From: Oasisia sp. SBJ-2009
Taxonomy: Eukaryota; Annelida; Polychaeta; Sabellida; Siboglinidae
Assembly: GCA_964017155.1 (NCBI GenBank)
Contig: OZ024856.1
Location: forward strand, 46,856,465 to 46,920,464
Direction: 5' to 3'
Length of the DNA: 64,000 nucleotides
Shown here: one piece after another, positions 33,586 through 45,827 of the stretch
Position numbering within the stretch: position 1 is the stretch's first letter
Layout of the letters: the number at the start of each line of letters is the position of its first letter
The notes under the pieces: generated by a model
Databases searched by the model: none
What the model was told of the DNA's origin: nothing
The model's input: the letters and a program-made list of their open reading frames with translations, nothing else
Program-made: the position numbers and the translations under genes

Positions 33586-35240
33586 TTTAAAGTGAAAACG
33601 TTCTTTTAAACAGGAATGTCTCCAGTTGCTTTTTGATCGAACTGAGGCAGTCAGTGGCACGCATGGCAAGCGGCAGATTATTCCAGATGCGTGGAGCAGC
33701 ACTCGAAAATGCTTTTTCTCCCTGCGTACGTATATAGTCTGCATCGTGGAACCTCCAGCAGGTGGGCGTCCGCGGAGCGTATAGCGTACGTAACGAATTG
33801 TTAGGTCGGTTATGTATATGGTGCAGCTATATAGTCCGTGAAGGCTTCGAAACGTCAACAGCAACAGTTTGTACTCGATCCGCTGTTTAATCGGAAGCCA
33901 GTGAAGATCGATTAAAAGAGCAGTGATGTGGTCGTGTTTCTTCGTTTTGGTTATTACGAGACGCGGGCAGCAGCGTTTTGTACTCTTTGGAGTCTGGTAA
34001 GACCGTAAGAATAGGTGGTCGGAAATGCCGTATAGCAGGCAGTTTCCATTGTCAAGGCGTAAGTATGAATCGTAATTTATGTTGTTTTCCGATCAAGAAG
34101 ATTACATTTTTTTCCAATACAATGGCTATGGAAATAGGCTACACGACAAATGTGCTGCACTTGCATGATTGTTCATGCTTATAGAGCATCATCGAATAAA
34201 ACGCCAATATTCTTTGCAACAGTGGAAACTGCATGCACAACGGTATCAACAAGTTCTATATGCGGCATAGAAAGTTTGATGTTTTATGTGGCGCGCACAT
34301 TACACTAATTTCTGTCTTTGTAGCATTGAATTTAAGTTTATTTATATTCAACCATTCTTGTAATTCTGCGACACAATCTCGAAAGCGCGACACTACCTGA
34401 ATTGTGTAGACCTATATGTCTGAGTGCGGACTGAACGCGAGATACAGTTGGGTGTCATATGAGCAATTATAGATGAAGTGTATCCCGTGTCGACGTGCGA
34501 TATCACCGAATGGAGCAGTGTAACAAATAAACATTAGAGGGCCGAGAATGGAACCTTGCAGAACGTAGTCTCGCTTAACCGACTGTCCGGTCGGCTGCGG
34601 AACTACGCCGAGAAGACAGTCTGGCCACTTTGACGGCTTTTGTTTGTTTATCCGCTTGATTTGTACAATGCTGCCACCTTACGGACACTGCCGTAATTTG
34701 TATAAACAATTGCATATTTGTATTTCTATTTATTTTGTGTTACTATAAATTTAATTTAGAATAGTTTTTATAATATAGCATTATTTGATAAAACGGTATC
34801 CTTATTTAATTTGTATGCTATCCGTGTGGGGCTAGACAATGCAGCCACTTCACGGATACTGGTTAATTCTGCCGTAATTCTTATTCTATAAACAACTGTA
34901 AATTTGAATTTTTACTTACTTTTGTGTTAATATAAGTTCAATGTTGAATACTTTTTATATGATATAATTATCTTGTAAAAGTAAAAGTATATCGTTATTT
35001 TTATTTTATTTCATAGTTGGCCTGAATACCAATCAGCGTCTCTACCCTAATCTGGGGTAAGCCTGGCGGCTCGAAAATGCCGACCCATATTTTCCCCAGG
35101 CGGGCGGCCAATATTTTTTTCCTGGGATACTTGGTACACAGTGTATATAATTTTTTTATATCAACCAATCAGAGATGGGCTACAATATATGACGTAACAT
35201 TCAGGGTTAGGGTAAGGGTACGGTTAGGGGTGGGGTTAGT

Positions 35241-35320
<80 letters not shown>

Positions 35321-36012
35321 TGTGTACCAAGTATCATAGGAAAAAATATTCGCAGGTGGGTGTGAGGGGCTGAAAAGTGCTGCCACCTCACGGAGCGTGG
35401 GTAACCGAGGCTATGCGGAACGCTGAACACCACTGGACGTTCCGCGGATATTCTGCCGCGCATTAGAATACGTTGACTTCGGTTCGCTAAATACGACTAA
35501 AACCATGCAAGACATGTTGCAGTTATTCCAAACCGATCTTTGAGGCGGGTTAACATGACTGTGTGATCGATCGTATCGAATGCTGCCGATCGATCGTGTG
35601 GCGTAGCCTTGCGCTTAAATCTAGTATACAGAGCAAATCATTGCGTACTCTCAACGGTGCTGTCTGACTCTGTGCTGTGGTTTGGACGATAAGCAGATTG
35701 CATTTGCTCATATAGCTCGTTGTCTTGCAAATGTTTAGAGAAACGGACAGCAACGACCTTCTCTTCGATTTTGGACCCAGAACACAGGTTTGACACTGGA
35801 CGATAGTTCTTGACGTCGTTTGCATCAAGCGTTGTTTTCTTCAGCAACGGAGTTACGAGAGCCTTTTTAAAGGCGGAAGGGAAAACTCCTGTCGCAATCA
35901 ACACGTTCACAATATCAGCGATGACTGGTGATAGGCTGGATAAGTTGGCCTTCAGCAGATGAGTAGGAATCGGATCCAACTTGCACAATTTACAGGCCGA
36001 TTTGCTGACCAA
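33586..36012 (-). mobile_element. CR1/L2-like LINE, nearly full reverse transcriptase, interrupted
   Basis: Read on the minus strand in order: LDPIPTHLLKAN and VTPLLKKTTLDANDVKNYRP (about 35990-35790), SAYRPNHSTES, SAAFDTIDHTVMLTRLKDRF (palm A, about 35600-35530), then a foreign insertion (about 35440-34620). It resumes with QGSILGPLMFI and a catalytic box with YDTQLYLAF (about 34560-34440), LQEWLNINKLKFNATKTEI (about 34360), PIKQRIEYKLLLLTF (about 33890) and the ending AFSSAAPRIWNNLPLA to KRTFSL with stop at 33586. Several frameshifts and stops make it inactive. Confidence 0.85.
34620..35440. repeat. Composite insertion in the LINE: tandem repeat plus foldback element
   Basis: A tandem pair of about 172 bp lies at 34668-34835 and 34840-35010, sharing CAATGC(T/A)GCCAC, ACGGA(C/T)ACTG and a TTGTGTTA-TATAA region. 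A third partial match (GCTGCCACCTCACGGA) is at 35379. Between them a foldback element at 35110-35352 has arms AATATTTTTTTCCTGGGATA and CTTGGTACACAGTGTATA repeated inverted around a (TA)n core at 35239-35316. Confidence 0.75.
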
Positions 36013-36330
36013 TTTGGTGATCTCGATCGTCAGTTGTTATGGGTATACGATGACAGATACGAGGAAATACCACAGGGCTCATCGGGACGCATGTATCGCA
36101 ATTGTCAACGTTAACAAGATGGCGTCTGATGATAATATTTATTATCAACTAACTTGTGTATGTGTTTCTGTATGCCCCCACCAATTTCTCCCGACACAAC
36201 CGATAAATAATGGCGGCTCCGTTACAAGTACTTTGTCAAAATTTGAAACTTATTACATTGTAACATATTTATATTACACTACAGTCTACATTACTCTTCA
36301 CTATTATAGTTTACACTACAAGTCTACAGT

Positions 36331-36653
36331 ATTGCATTGCATTGCATTGCATTGCATTGCATTGCATTGCATTGCATTGCATTGCATTGCATTGCATTGC
36401 ATTGCATTGCATTGCATTGCATTGCATTGCATTGCATTGCATTGCATTGCATTGCATTGCATTGCATTGCATTGCATTGCATTGCATTGCATTGCATTGC
36501 ATTGCATTGCATTGCATTGCATTGCATTGCATTGCATTGCATTGCATTGCATTGCATTGCATTGCATTGCATTGCATTGCATTGCATTGCATTGCATTGC
36601 ATTGCATTGCATTGCATTGCATTGCATTGCATTGCATTGCATTGCATTGCATT
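36331..36653 (+). repeat. (GCATT)n pentanucleotide array, perfect
   Basis: About 64 uninterrupted GCATT units. Long ORFs on both strands (CIALH or MQCNA repeats) come only from 5-bp periodicity without stops and are not genes. Confidence 0.98.
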
Positions 36654-37221
36654 GTACAGCTGTCAGTTGTCTGAGACTGAGACACTAGACTCTAGAGTAT
36701 AGCGTGACAATGCAGGCTAATGCTGTTTTATGTACTATTTCATCTTTTGATTGTATATATAAATTTTTTTCCTTTGTTCATAGCGAAGTATGTCCCGTGA
36801 TCATGCAAAGTTGTTCTGTCGACGTTCCCTTCGTTTTTCACAAAAAACACAACTGCGAAGGTCTTCGTCCATCATCGTTATTATAGTCGGAAGTTGTTTA
36901 TAAATAGTTGCAAGTTTGTTATCTTCGTCAACCAGAGAGTTCCATTTGGCCGCTTCCGTATTTGAATAAAACAGCGGCATCGCATCAAAGAGCTCCTTCT
37001 TTAGCACGCCGTTGAGCAAATGCTCAAGGCCGCGTGCTCAATTGAGTACGTACTCGTGAGCACGTCATTGTTGAGTAAATTGTCCTCGGGCCGAGGTTAT
37101 AAAACGTGTACTCAGTACTCCGTGCTCCGCTTTCACACCGTGCTCATACTCAACGTAGGTCAGCACGAAACGTCCAAATCCCGAGTATGCCCAAGAGCGT
37201 GCTCAACTCAGACAAACAAAG

Positions 37222-37640
37222 ATGGCAGCTCACGTAGAAATTGATCGATTTCGTTGTCAAAGTTCGTCGTTTTTGATAAGATGTGCAGTCCGATTTCAGC
37301 GTCCGAGTCGCTTACGTGGTGTTTTCGATCCATTGGAAGAGGTGGTGTAACAAGAATTAATTGATAGACACTGTGTTGTACCTAAAACGGTAGTGTCTAC
37401 CGAACATTTGCAGACAACGACAGTACGATACAGTGTTGCAATAATTATGTTTCGGTGGCAGCTTTTCGGTTATGGGGACCATTCGTTTACTGCTTGGCGA
37501 CACAAGCTCACGCCCAATTGCCGAGCGATTCGCACGGCGTTTCCCCAAAACTGTGGTGTCGTTGGACCAGTAATGAAGTACAATCGTGGACATTTAGCCT
37601 ACCGATGGGACATATAAGCAAATATTTACACATGGAATAA
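37222..37640 (+). pseudogene. Harbinger/PIF-like nuclease remnant
   Basis: Starts MAAHVEIDRFR, then FLIRCAVRFQRPSR, DPLEEVV, a stop, and ELIDRHCV. Later frames give LFGYGDHSF, CRAIRTAFPQNCGV and NRGHLAYRWD. The order resembles Harbinger transposase N termini (basic start, DPLE, ELxxRYR, GSF, CRAIRT, then FPGH). Frame shifts are needed, and the DDE catalytic region is not visible. Low-moderate confidence, from motif recall. Confidence 0.4.
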
Positions 37641-37939
37641 ATTTATATACGTATTTATATATTTGTATAACACAAATTGTCCAATCAGTAGCGATATACA
37701 CGAAACACAAAAAGGCAGGATAAATTATGGATGACCAGTGGCAGAAAGAATCCTTCAAATGTTTTATTAATTATTTTCAAATACAACTACAGATTAAACA
37801 CTACCCAAATAGATTCCTAAATGCCCCAATAATTTTAAACATTACATGAATGAAAGGATAGAAGGGCCATTAAACCTGTTACTGATGCCTAATTAAGATG
37901 GTAATACCATATGCCGGTATTCTAAAATATCGTAAGCAC

Positions 37940-38420
37940 ATATTCAACAATTCTGTAAAAAATGGAGATTTTCCGGATGATATGAAAATTGTGTCTGTTT
38001 TACTTCAGTTCTCGAAAATACTAGAACGTATATTCATAGTAGATTAATGTCTTTCTTGAATGTTAAAAAAACCATGTACAATGGGCAGTATGGATTTTGG
38101 TGAGAAAAAACATTCTAATTGCAATATTACAATTGGTAGCGGGATTAACAACAACAATGAATAACTCATGATCTTCAATAGCAGTTTTACATATTTAAGA
38201 AAAGGCATTTAACACTGTTGACAGCAGCATTTTGTTACAGAAACTAGAACATCATGGTATTAGAATTATAGCATAGACGTGGTTACATAGCCAACTGAAC
38301 ACCAGAAAACAGTATGTATCTATGGATGACCCAAATCCAACTTACCAAAATATAAAATGTGGTGTACCACAAGGTTCCAAACTTGGTCCAATCTTATTTA
38401 GTTTCACCAACATTATTTTT
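37940..38420 (+). mobile_element. Degenerate jockey-like LINE reverse transcriptase fragment
   Basis: Across frames: NGQYGF, LYLKKAFNTVDSSILLQKLE (palm A), HHGIRI, TRKQYVSMDDPNPTYQNIKC and GVPQGSKLGPILF at about 38360-38400. The catalytic YADD box is not present downstream. Many stops; inactive. Confidence 0.8.
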
Positions 38421-38424
38421 TACT

Positions 38425-41400
38425 ATAACTAGGATTAGCTACTCGGTCCTGTCCTTCGGGTTCCTAATAACTAGTTCGTTGGAGGCAATGCCAAAAACAG
38501 TCATAATTAATTGATATGTTAGCCTAGCCCTACCGTAGTAGACTATCCTCGCAGTTTTAACGTAGGAAGTCCACAATAAGATGCCTATATAGCCGTCACA
38601 AGAGACAACAGCTTTGTAACTTTTGCAAATATATTAAAATTTGAATACATATCATATTTTCAGAACGTGTCATCACCACACAGTATGCAGCATAGCTATT
38701 CATCTAAGCCTCAGATAAATACATGTTGTAGTACACATTACTCTGTCAACAAGCCTTTTATAAAAAAGAAATTATACATGTATGTACTGTACAATCAACG
38801 AACACTACAGGTACATGTCAGTTGTGAATGCAAGGGGCCTGGGCCCCTGGGGATATGCGTCCCAGAGCTTAGACATTTGGTATACCTCCAGACCTGTCAT
38901 AATAGGTCTATGCTAATGTGCCCCAGAGTGTTTGAAATGTGCTCCAGTTTAGGTTCAAATTGCAATATGTTTACTCACCTATATGAAGAGTACCGACTAC
39001 AGATAGTGGTGGATACGTTTATTTTTTTAATTTATGATTAGTCTTCACATAATAATTTAAGAATGTTTCCTACATTAGTTGATATGTTGTTTGATTTAAC
39101 AGCTGTTAGTAAAGTATAACATGTCTGGCATGTAAAGTTTATAACATTAATACCAAATACCAAAATAATTGTATTGTTGACTTTTGCTAAATGAATCATC
39201 ACATAAAAATATCATACATGTCAGAGCCATGTTAATTGTCACTTTGTTTCTTGTATAGGTAGATGTGGATGCACAGCAAAATGTCAGGAACCTGGCATAC
39301 GTACTGTATGCCAGGTTCCTGATTAGTCAGATTCTTTCAGGTTCCTGATTAAAGAGAGTGAACTCACACAGTAATGCCATCGATATCCAAGCCAATGTAG
39401 TTCGCCAAAGAATGCTGAACCTGTCTTATAGTGTCGAGAGAGATTGACTGAAGGTCATGCCATATTTGTCAGACCATGGCACCCACCGTTCTATCAAGAA
39501 CTGCAAAGCTAATTAGACATCACAATATTCGCATGTCAAGCAACCTGCATTCTATATTGATCTCTAGTCAGTCAGTCTGGTTAACTGACTGGTCTGGAAG
39601 TCAGTGCACACACCATCGGTACAGGGGAGTATGTCACGGATGCAACACACAACTGAGATCACTCGGTTGATATTCATATAATATTTAATCTGCAGCATCT
39701 TGCACAGACCATGGTTGTGGAATTTTATCGAGGATCTTGTGCACTATACCTTATTAACTTGTGGATCTAGTGGTGCTAAGCACACTAGTTCACTGTTCAG
39801 TTTACTGTTGAGTTGACCTGAAATGAAAAGCATATATTCAAATTCAGTAAACAAAAACAGGCATCATGGTAATAGAGTTGTCGTTATGGAGTGTTCAATG
39901 CCATAATCAATACATATACAGCTGTATAACATATTATTTCATGTATGACCTAACGCAATCCACATGAAAGGCAGCAAGAAATGTTTGGCTACAGCAGCAT
40001 CTACATGTTGATATCTAAGCAGGGTTGTAATTTATTAGGGGTGTGTTGTCATTATATAAAATAAAAACTACCCTTGTACATTTAATTATAGTGATGCCTT
40101 ATCTTAGATATTATTATAGAATTATTTGAATACTCCCAAACATAGCGCATTCATATTTTCTGTTTTATTTTCAATATACAGAATTTAATCAGGGTCTGTC
40201 ATGTAATAAGTACTACAAGTGTTATATTTGACATTTAATGGCGCAGCTGGAGGTTGTATCCATGTTAAAGTGAATGTTGGAAATGACAAAAAAGGTGTTA
40301 TTGAGATGCCAGCAGTATATTTTCTTAACCATAATATTCAAACATACTATGCATGCCTACCTTCTTCAAAATGAATATTTGTTTTTATAAATTTATTTCA
40401 GAGTCATCGTTGTATGTTGAATGCTTTTTAAAGGTGTTGACCGCAGTGCGTATGGACAAACGTTATACTAGCAGAGAATGGATTCCCTGTGACATGGTGA
40501 CGTTCTGTAACAAAACTTGCTTGCCTGAAAGTTTGTTAAAATTTATGACATTTTGAGAATTCTGTGACAAAATGTGACAAAGTGGTCAGTAACATTTTGT
40601 GACAAACAGGAATTTTTGTGACATTTCAAAACATGCTTACCTGCACCTTTTTTGTGTGAATAAATCGACTATCATTTATCTTTTTTTTCGTTTGAGAGGA
40701 TTGCCAAGTATTCAATAATGGTAAGTACAGGGGTAGTTGGTGAGCATTTTAGTGTGGCCCACCCCAGCCATGGCCAAGTTGGATTTATTCCCGGGATGGT
40801 GAAGGTGACCTGGTAAGCCTTGACTTGGTGTTTCCATTCCAGGTGACTGCTCACTGACCGTGCACTAGCATGTCTTCTCCATGTCAGTCCAGGAACGAGC
40901 ATGGAACCACTGGGGTCTGGGATATGTATTCCCAGATCCTTTCAAACACCAGCTGAAAGGAGAGAGACGTCATGAAAAAGAGACACGAGGAAGACAAGAG
41001 GCGAAGGTGAAGCTGAAGAAAGAAATGTTAAACATTTTGCATTGAGAAATACTTTGTGATTACAATTAATTATTAAACATTCCAACGTTAAAACCCTTTC
41101 AAAGGTCGTGGTCCATGCCTGATGGTGTCATTGCTGTTTCTGATGTCTAATGGCTTGTAATGTTTCATATGACGGTGACAATGTCAACGGCAGTTTATGT
41201 CACAATCATGAATAACGAAATGCCAAAAATGACAATGATTCACATAAACTGACGTCAACATCAGATTCTGTCACCAACACTGTGTAGGACACCAAGCCAC
41301 GTTACTAAATGTCCAAACGTCTGTCTTCTGGAACAAGAGAAAACACGCGATTGTCTCAATATATCAATATTTCCATTTAAGCATACAATGAATTCCATGC

Positions 41401-41680
41401 GGTGGGCGAAGCCAAATAAAAGTGACTGTGTGACAATACGTGTCGTTGAAAGTAGTCGTCTTAATTGTCACACACGTAGTCTATGCACCCCCTCACTCCA
41501 CTTCCTTAGGACTGTAGTCGCTGTCAAACCGAAATGTTCTCATAAACGCGATCAAGATTTCTCTATAGAAACTAACGTTTCCTGCCAGCGTTCGGCGGCG
41601 CGGCGTTGTGATGGCGCCAACCAGGAAGATGTCAAAACCACTGTGACGTCACGTCGATGCGGGTGACGCGCCATCTGTTG
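38425..41680. other. Intergenic, no gene recognised
   Basis: A 124-codon ORF (38667-39041) has no domain. A strong 38-bp hairpin lies at 39279-39316. Phrases of TGTGACAAA recur at 40550-40630. Nothing else could be supported. Confidence 0.4.
39279..39316. repeat. Perfect palindromic hairpin
   Basis: CAGGAACCTGGCATAC and its inverse GTATGCCAGGTTCCTG flank a GTACT loop. A further partial repeat, CAGGTTCCTGATTA, follows at about 39338. Confidence 0.9.
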
Positions 41681-41682
41681 CG

Positions 41683-42157
41683 TTGTAGCGCTTAAATTTT
41701 TCCGGCGTTATAAACGTTCCGATTGACGTTTCTGCGCATGCGCGATATACGTAAATTCATCAATATGCAGCAAAAACACAAAGTATTTATGGTATAAATA
41801 CTACGGGTTGTTCGTTAGGATGTATATGACCTCTCAGCAAAGTAATGTGTTGCAAATTAACACGAGACAAACAAGTTTTGAGGAATATTCTGATAGCAAG
41901 CGTAAATCACGTGACTGTAGTGCGCCATAATCCGTGTCAGTGATTTGTAAATAACGTAATATTTTATTGCATTGAACGACATTTTAAGAAACTCTTCGCA
42001 GTAATCATCACGGGAGGGTTAACGAACACCCCGTGGCATTTATACCGAAAATGCTTTGTTGTTTCGCTGGACATTGATGATTTTACATTTCTTGCGCATG
42101 CGCAGAAACGTCAATCGGAACGTTTTTAACGATCGGAAAAATGTAAGCGCGACAGCG
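41683..42157 (-). mobile_element. MITE family A, copy 2 (inverted relative to copy 1)
   Basis: Reverse complementing this segment aligns it along its length with 10139-10563. Shared phrases include GTCACGTGATTTACGCTTGC, GCATGCGC blocks near both ends and CGTTCCGATTGACGTTTCTG. Terminal inverted repeats resemble GCGCTTACATTTTTCCG. About 75-80% identity to copy 1 by eye. Confidence 0.85.
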
Positions 42158-42159
42158 TA

Positions 42160-43258
42160 GTTCAGCGACGCCTTTTAGATAGATGACGGTTTATTTGATC
42201 TAAGGCTAAGCGAACAGGGCGAAACCCTTTCTTTCTCCCTCTTTCCTTTAGTGAGCTGGAGTTGTGCTAGCGTATTTAAACCTAAGACACGTGTAGCGTT
42301 GTATTCGGGTAGGGGAGATCGGGGCTATTTGTAACAAAACAAAACATTTCAAGATTGCGGGTGGATTTCCTAACCGATCATAATTGTTCTCAAGCCAAAG
42401 GTTTCCCACATATCTCCCGCAGATAATGAGACCATAATTAATTGACTGGCCTATTACACATTTGTCGTATAATGAGTTATATGATGTGCTCTGGTGTGTT
42501 ACAATTTACCCCGATACGGGGCAACTTGTACCAGCCTATATACCTACTACTAACTGTGTGTTGCTCCGTTGCTTAAAATATTCGTTTACCGAACACATTT
42601 GTGAAACGCCGTTTTGGACTATTCTCATGAACTTTTCCATCAGATTCTCTCTCGGGATGAATTTTCTATCTTAGTGAAACAGTCCTTGAGATGTGACTAC
42701 ACACGTTGAGACTGGTGCCAGAAGACCACGTCTATTAGTCGTCTATGTACGGTAATGGAGTACGGAACAGAGACGACCACGTCTCGTTTTCTTGTTACTT
42801 GTCTATACGGTATTGACGTATATGGACCATCGTGACCCATTTTATAGTCATACATTAATTTTGTTTTATTGATGGAGCCTTAAATGTGATGCACGCAGGT
42901 GCAGTGTATTGGGATTCGTGTGGTCAGTGTACAAATGGCAAAGGGTTAGTTGCGTTTTATGTTTTCTCATCCTGATGTTAAATCGCCTGATGTTGTCCAT
43001 GGGGTGTCCACGGGATAAATATATCGAACTGTTCGTCCCGTTATCTATGTAGCTGTAGGCCTCAAATCATTCTTACAAACGTAAACATTTTTGAGCCAAC
43101 ACTAGAACATTTGCTCTCACACTTTTAACTGTATGGAACATTCTAGAATCGTCACTTGTAAATACAAAGGACGGCCATAGAGCATCCCACGTCGATGGCG
43201 CGATACCCAGCTAGGATTTGCCAATTATAGAACAAATACATATAATAGGCCTCATATA
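42160..43258. other. Intergenic, no gene recognised
   Basis: No ORF above 70 codons with any domain; no transposon termini paired. Confidence 0.4.
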
Positions 43259-44716
43259 CTACTAACATTTTGCTAGGGATCACTTTTTAGGGCGGTATTA
43301 TATTTTTCGGCATGAGTCTCACACAAAAACTAAAAATGGCATATATTCTAGGACATGTGTATTTCCTTAATTTCATTGCTGTGTACAAAATTTGAACAAT
43401 AGATAACATGCGTTCTGTCGTCAAAGAAGCAAACCCCCAAAATGGAGGTTTCAGAATGTTACTCCAATGTTACGCCAAGTCTTGAAAATGTCCCAAACAG
43501 ATCAATTACCAGCAGCAACAACTGTCAGTAGCTTGTGTGTGACCCATGTGATGCAATTACAGCCTGGCAACGGTGTCTCATGCTTCCAATGAATCTCTGG
43601 ATGGCTGCCATCTCAAGATTGTTCCACTCTTCAGTGAGGGCATTTCCCAGTTCCTCGAGAGTTCTTGGTTGGATCGGACGTCGCAAAATTGCCAACTGTA
43701 GCATGTTCCAAACATGTTCGATCGGGTTGAGATCAGGTGAGCATGCTGGCCAGTCCATATGGACGATGGTCTCCTGCTGGAGGCAGTCCTCAACCACCCT
43801 GGCACGATGAGGTCGAGCGTTGTCGTCCATGACGATGAACTGGGGTCCGATTGTACCAGCGTACGGTGCGACGTAGACGTCCAGGATCTCATCCCTGTAG
43901 CGTACGTCGGTCATCATGCCTCTCATCACGATGTGCAGGTCTGTTCTTCCACCTCTGCTGATACCAGCCCACACCATGATGGAGCCTCCATCATAGCGGT
44001 CATGTTAAGAGATGTTGGCATCTTGAAATCGCTCCCCACGTCTTCTCCATACTCTAGCACGTCGTTCTGTAAAGTCAAGACAGTATACCTTGACTCATCG
44101 GTGAAGAGTACAGGATCCCAATCGTTATCAGTGAAGTTGACGTGATCTTGTGCCCAGTACAGACGCGCCTGTTTGTGAAGTCGGGTCAAGGGAATGCGAA
44201 TGCATGCTCTCCTAGACCGAAGACCACACTGTCGAAGACGATTACGAACCGTTTGCGTGGAAATGTTAACATCAACAGCGTTCCTGAACTCATTTCGTAG
44301 AGTAGTCGCATTCACGAAGGGATGACGTCTGGCCTGTACCATAAGAAATCGGTCCTCTCTTGGCGTGGTTGTTCGTTGTCGGCCACCAAAATGGCGCTGG
44401 TAGCTGAGCCATACATCTGGATGCGATTCCATGCTCTGCTTATCACACTTTGGCTCGCACCAAAGACGTTGGCAACCCTACGCTGTGAATACCCACATTC
44501 CAGCATGCCCATGACCCTAGCCAATTCTTCGGTGGTCAACCAATTACGTTGACGTTGAGGAGGCATTGAGGACTGTTGTTGCACGTGCATACCGTGACCT
44601 CAATGGCGCATGGTGATCACTCAAGCGTGTCATTGAGGCCCTAGTGGGATTACCCATTTAGTGTAAATAAATTTATTTATACAAACCGTGTATGATCCTT
44701 AGCAAATTTTGAGTAG
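43259..44716 (-). mobile_element. Tc1/mariner-type transposon with TA flanks
   Basis: The ends are imperfect inverted repeats: CTACTAACATTTTGCTAGGG on the left and, reverse complemented, CTACTCAAAATTTGCTAAGG on the right. Each edge is flanked by TA. The 1458-bp length is normal for an intact-sized Tc1-like element. One transposase pseudogene lies inside, on the minus strand. Confidence 0.9.
43525..44590 (-). pseudogene. Tc1-like DD34E transposase, frameshifted
   Basis: Begins MHVQQQSSMPPQRQRNW, then a paired-like helix-turn-helix (ELARVMGMLECGYSQRRVAN, then SQSVISRAWNRI). A frame change follows at about 44395. The second frame continues with ATTLRNEFR, a second HTH-like segment and DPVLFTDESRY (first catalytic Asp). 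Another frame change at about 44065 leads to MVWAGISRGGRTDLH, FIVMDDNARPHRA (second Asp) and SPDLNPIEHVW (Glu), ending at 43525. Thirty-four residues separate the second Asp from the Glu, the DD34E signature of Tc1. All catalytic residues remain, but at least two frameshifts break the gene. Confidence 0.9.
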
Positions 44717-44719
44717 TAT

Positions 44720-45075
44720 GTATGGCATAGGTGCATATTATATAATTGCATTTTGTTACCCTTTAAAATAAGACCTCGTTAATTTTAATGAAATGAGTTT
44801 ATTTCAAAGTGGACAATACAAAGAAAAGTACACTCAATATACATTAACATTGACAAACAATTGCACATGGAAATGTGGGAAGACAGAAATCCTGTACTTA
44901 TCAATCACTTCCCAAACACTATCATAATTTGTGCAATAAAAACTTATAACAATATTGAAATGCATCTTTAGAAAGTATTATGTTTCAGCGAGTGTCCTGA
45001 AGAACCGGGTGGGAACACCTTAACCTGGAATATGCACCTGACTGGGCTGGAGGTGGTGGATTTCAATTTAATTTG

Positions 45076-45077
<2 letters not shown>
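44720..45077. other. No gene recognised
   Basis: AT-rich sequence without a supported feature. Confidence 0.4.
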
Positions 45078-45148
<71 letters not shown>

Positions 45149-45153
45149 ACATA

Positions 45154-45185
<32 letters not shown>

Positions 45186-45191
45186 ATATAC

Positions 45192-45260
<69 letters not shown>
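45078..45260 (+). repeat. (TA)n microsatellite
   Basis: TA runs with two ATACATAATATATA interruptions, about 180 bp. Confidence 0.97.
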
Positions 45261-45263
<3 letters not shown>

Positions 45264-45827
45264 GCATTCCGACGTAATCAGTCGGATGTCGCAGATTGCA
45301 ATTACGCTGCATGGGCCAAAATAGTGAATGCGGGTCGATATGGACGATTTTGATACTATCTACATTAAAAATTGTTCATCTTTCACCGCACCGAAGCTTT
45401 TATTGAAATGCTACTTGTAAATATCAATAAATGACACTTTAAGTAAGCGGTCTTAATTGGATGTTAGGAGAATGTGCCAGAACAAAGGCCAACATTAGAT
45501 TTTTTCAAGTGCCATTATCTTAAATCTCCTTCGGTCGATCGCCATATTCCGTACATCGTCGGAAAGCGAAGAATATCGACTCTCCAAATATAGAACAGGT
45601 TTCGTGGTAAACTACGACACCAACCTAACAGAATCACATAAGAATCGTATGCAAATCGGCTTGTTGCTATCACGTGACCCGATACGCGTCGCCTATTGGA
45701 CGATATCCATTTCCGTTTCGTCTGTCGTCTGTTTGGATTGTTTACATTGTGGATTTCTCATTAATGTGTTGTTTTATATCAGTATTTTAAAAGTGCGTGC
45801 CTTTACGTGGATTGTCATTGTATAAGT

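Noticed and set aside
36311..36702. Overlapping ORFs of Met-Gln-Cys-Asn-Ala or Cys-Ile-Ala-Leu-His repeats
   Set aside because: Artefact of the perfect GCATT pentamer, which is open in every frame.
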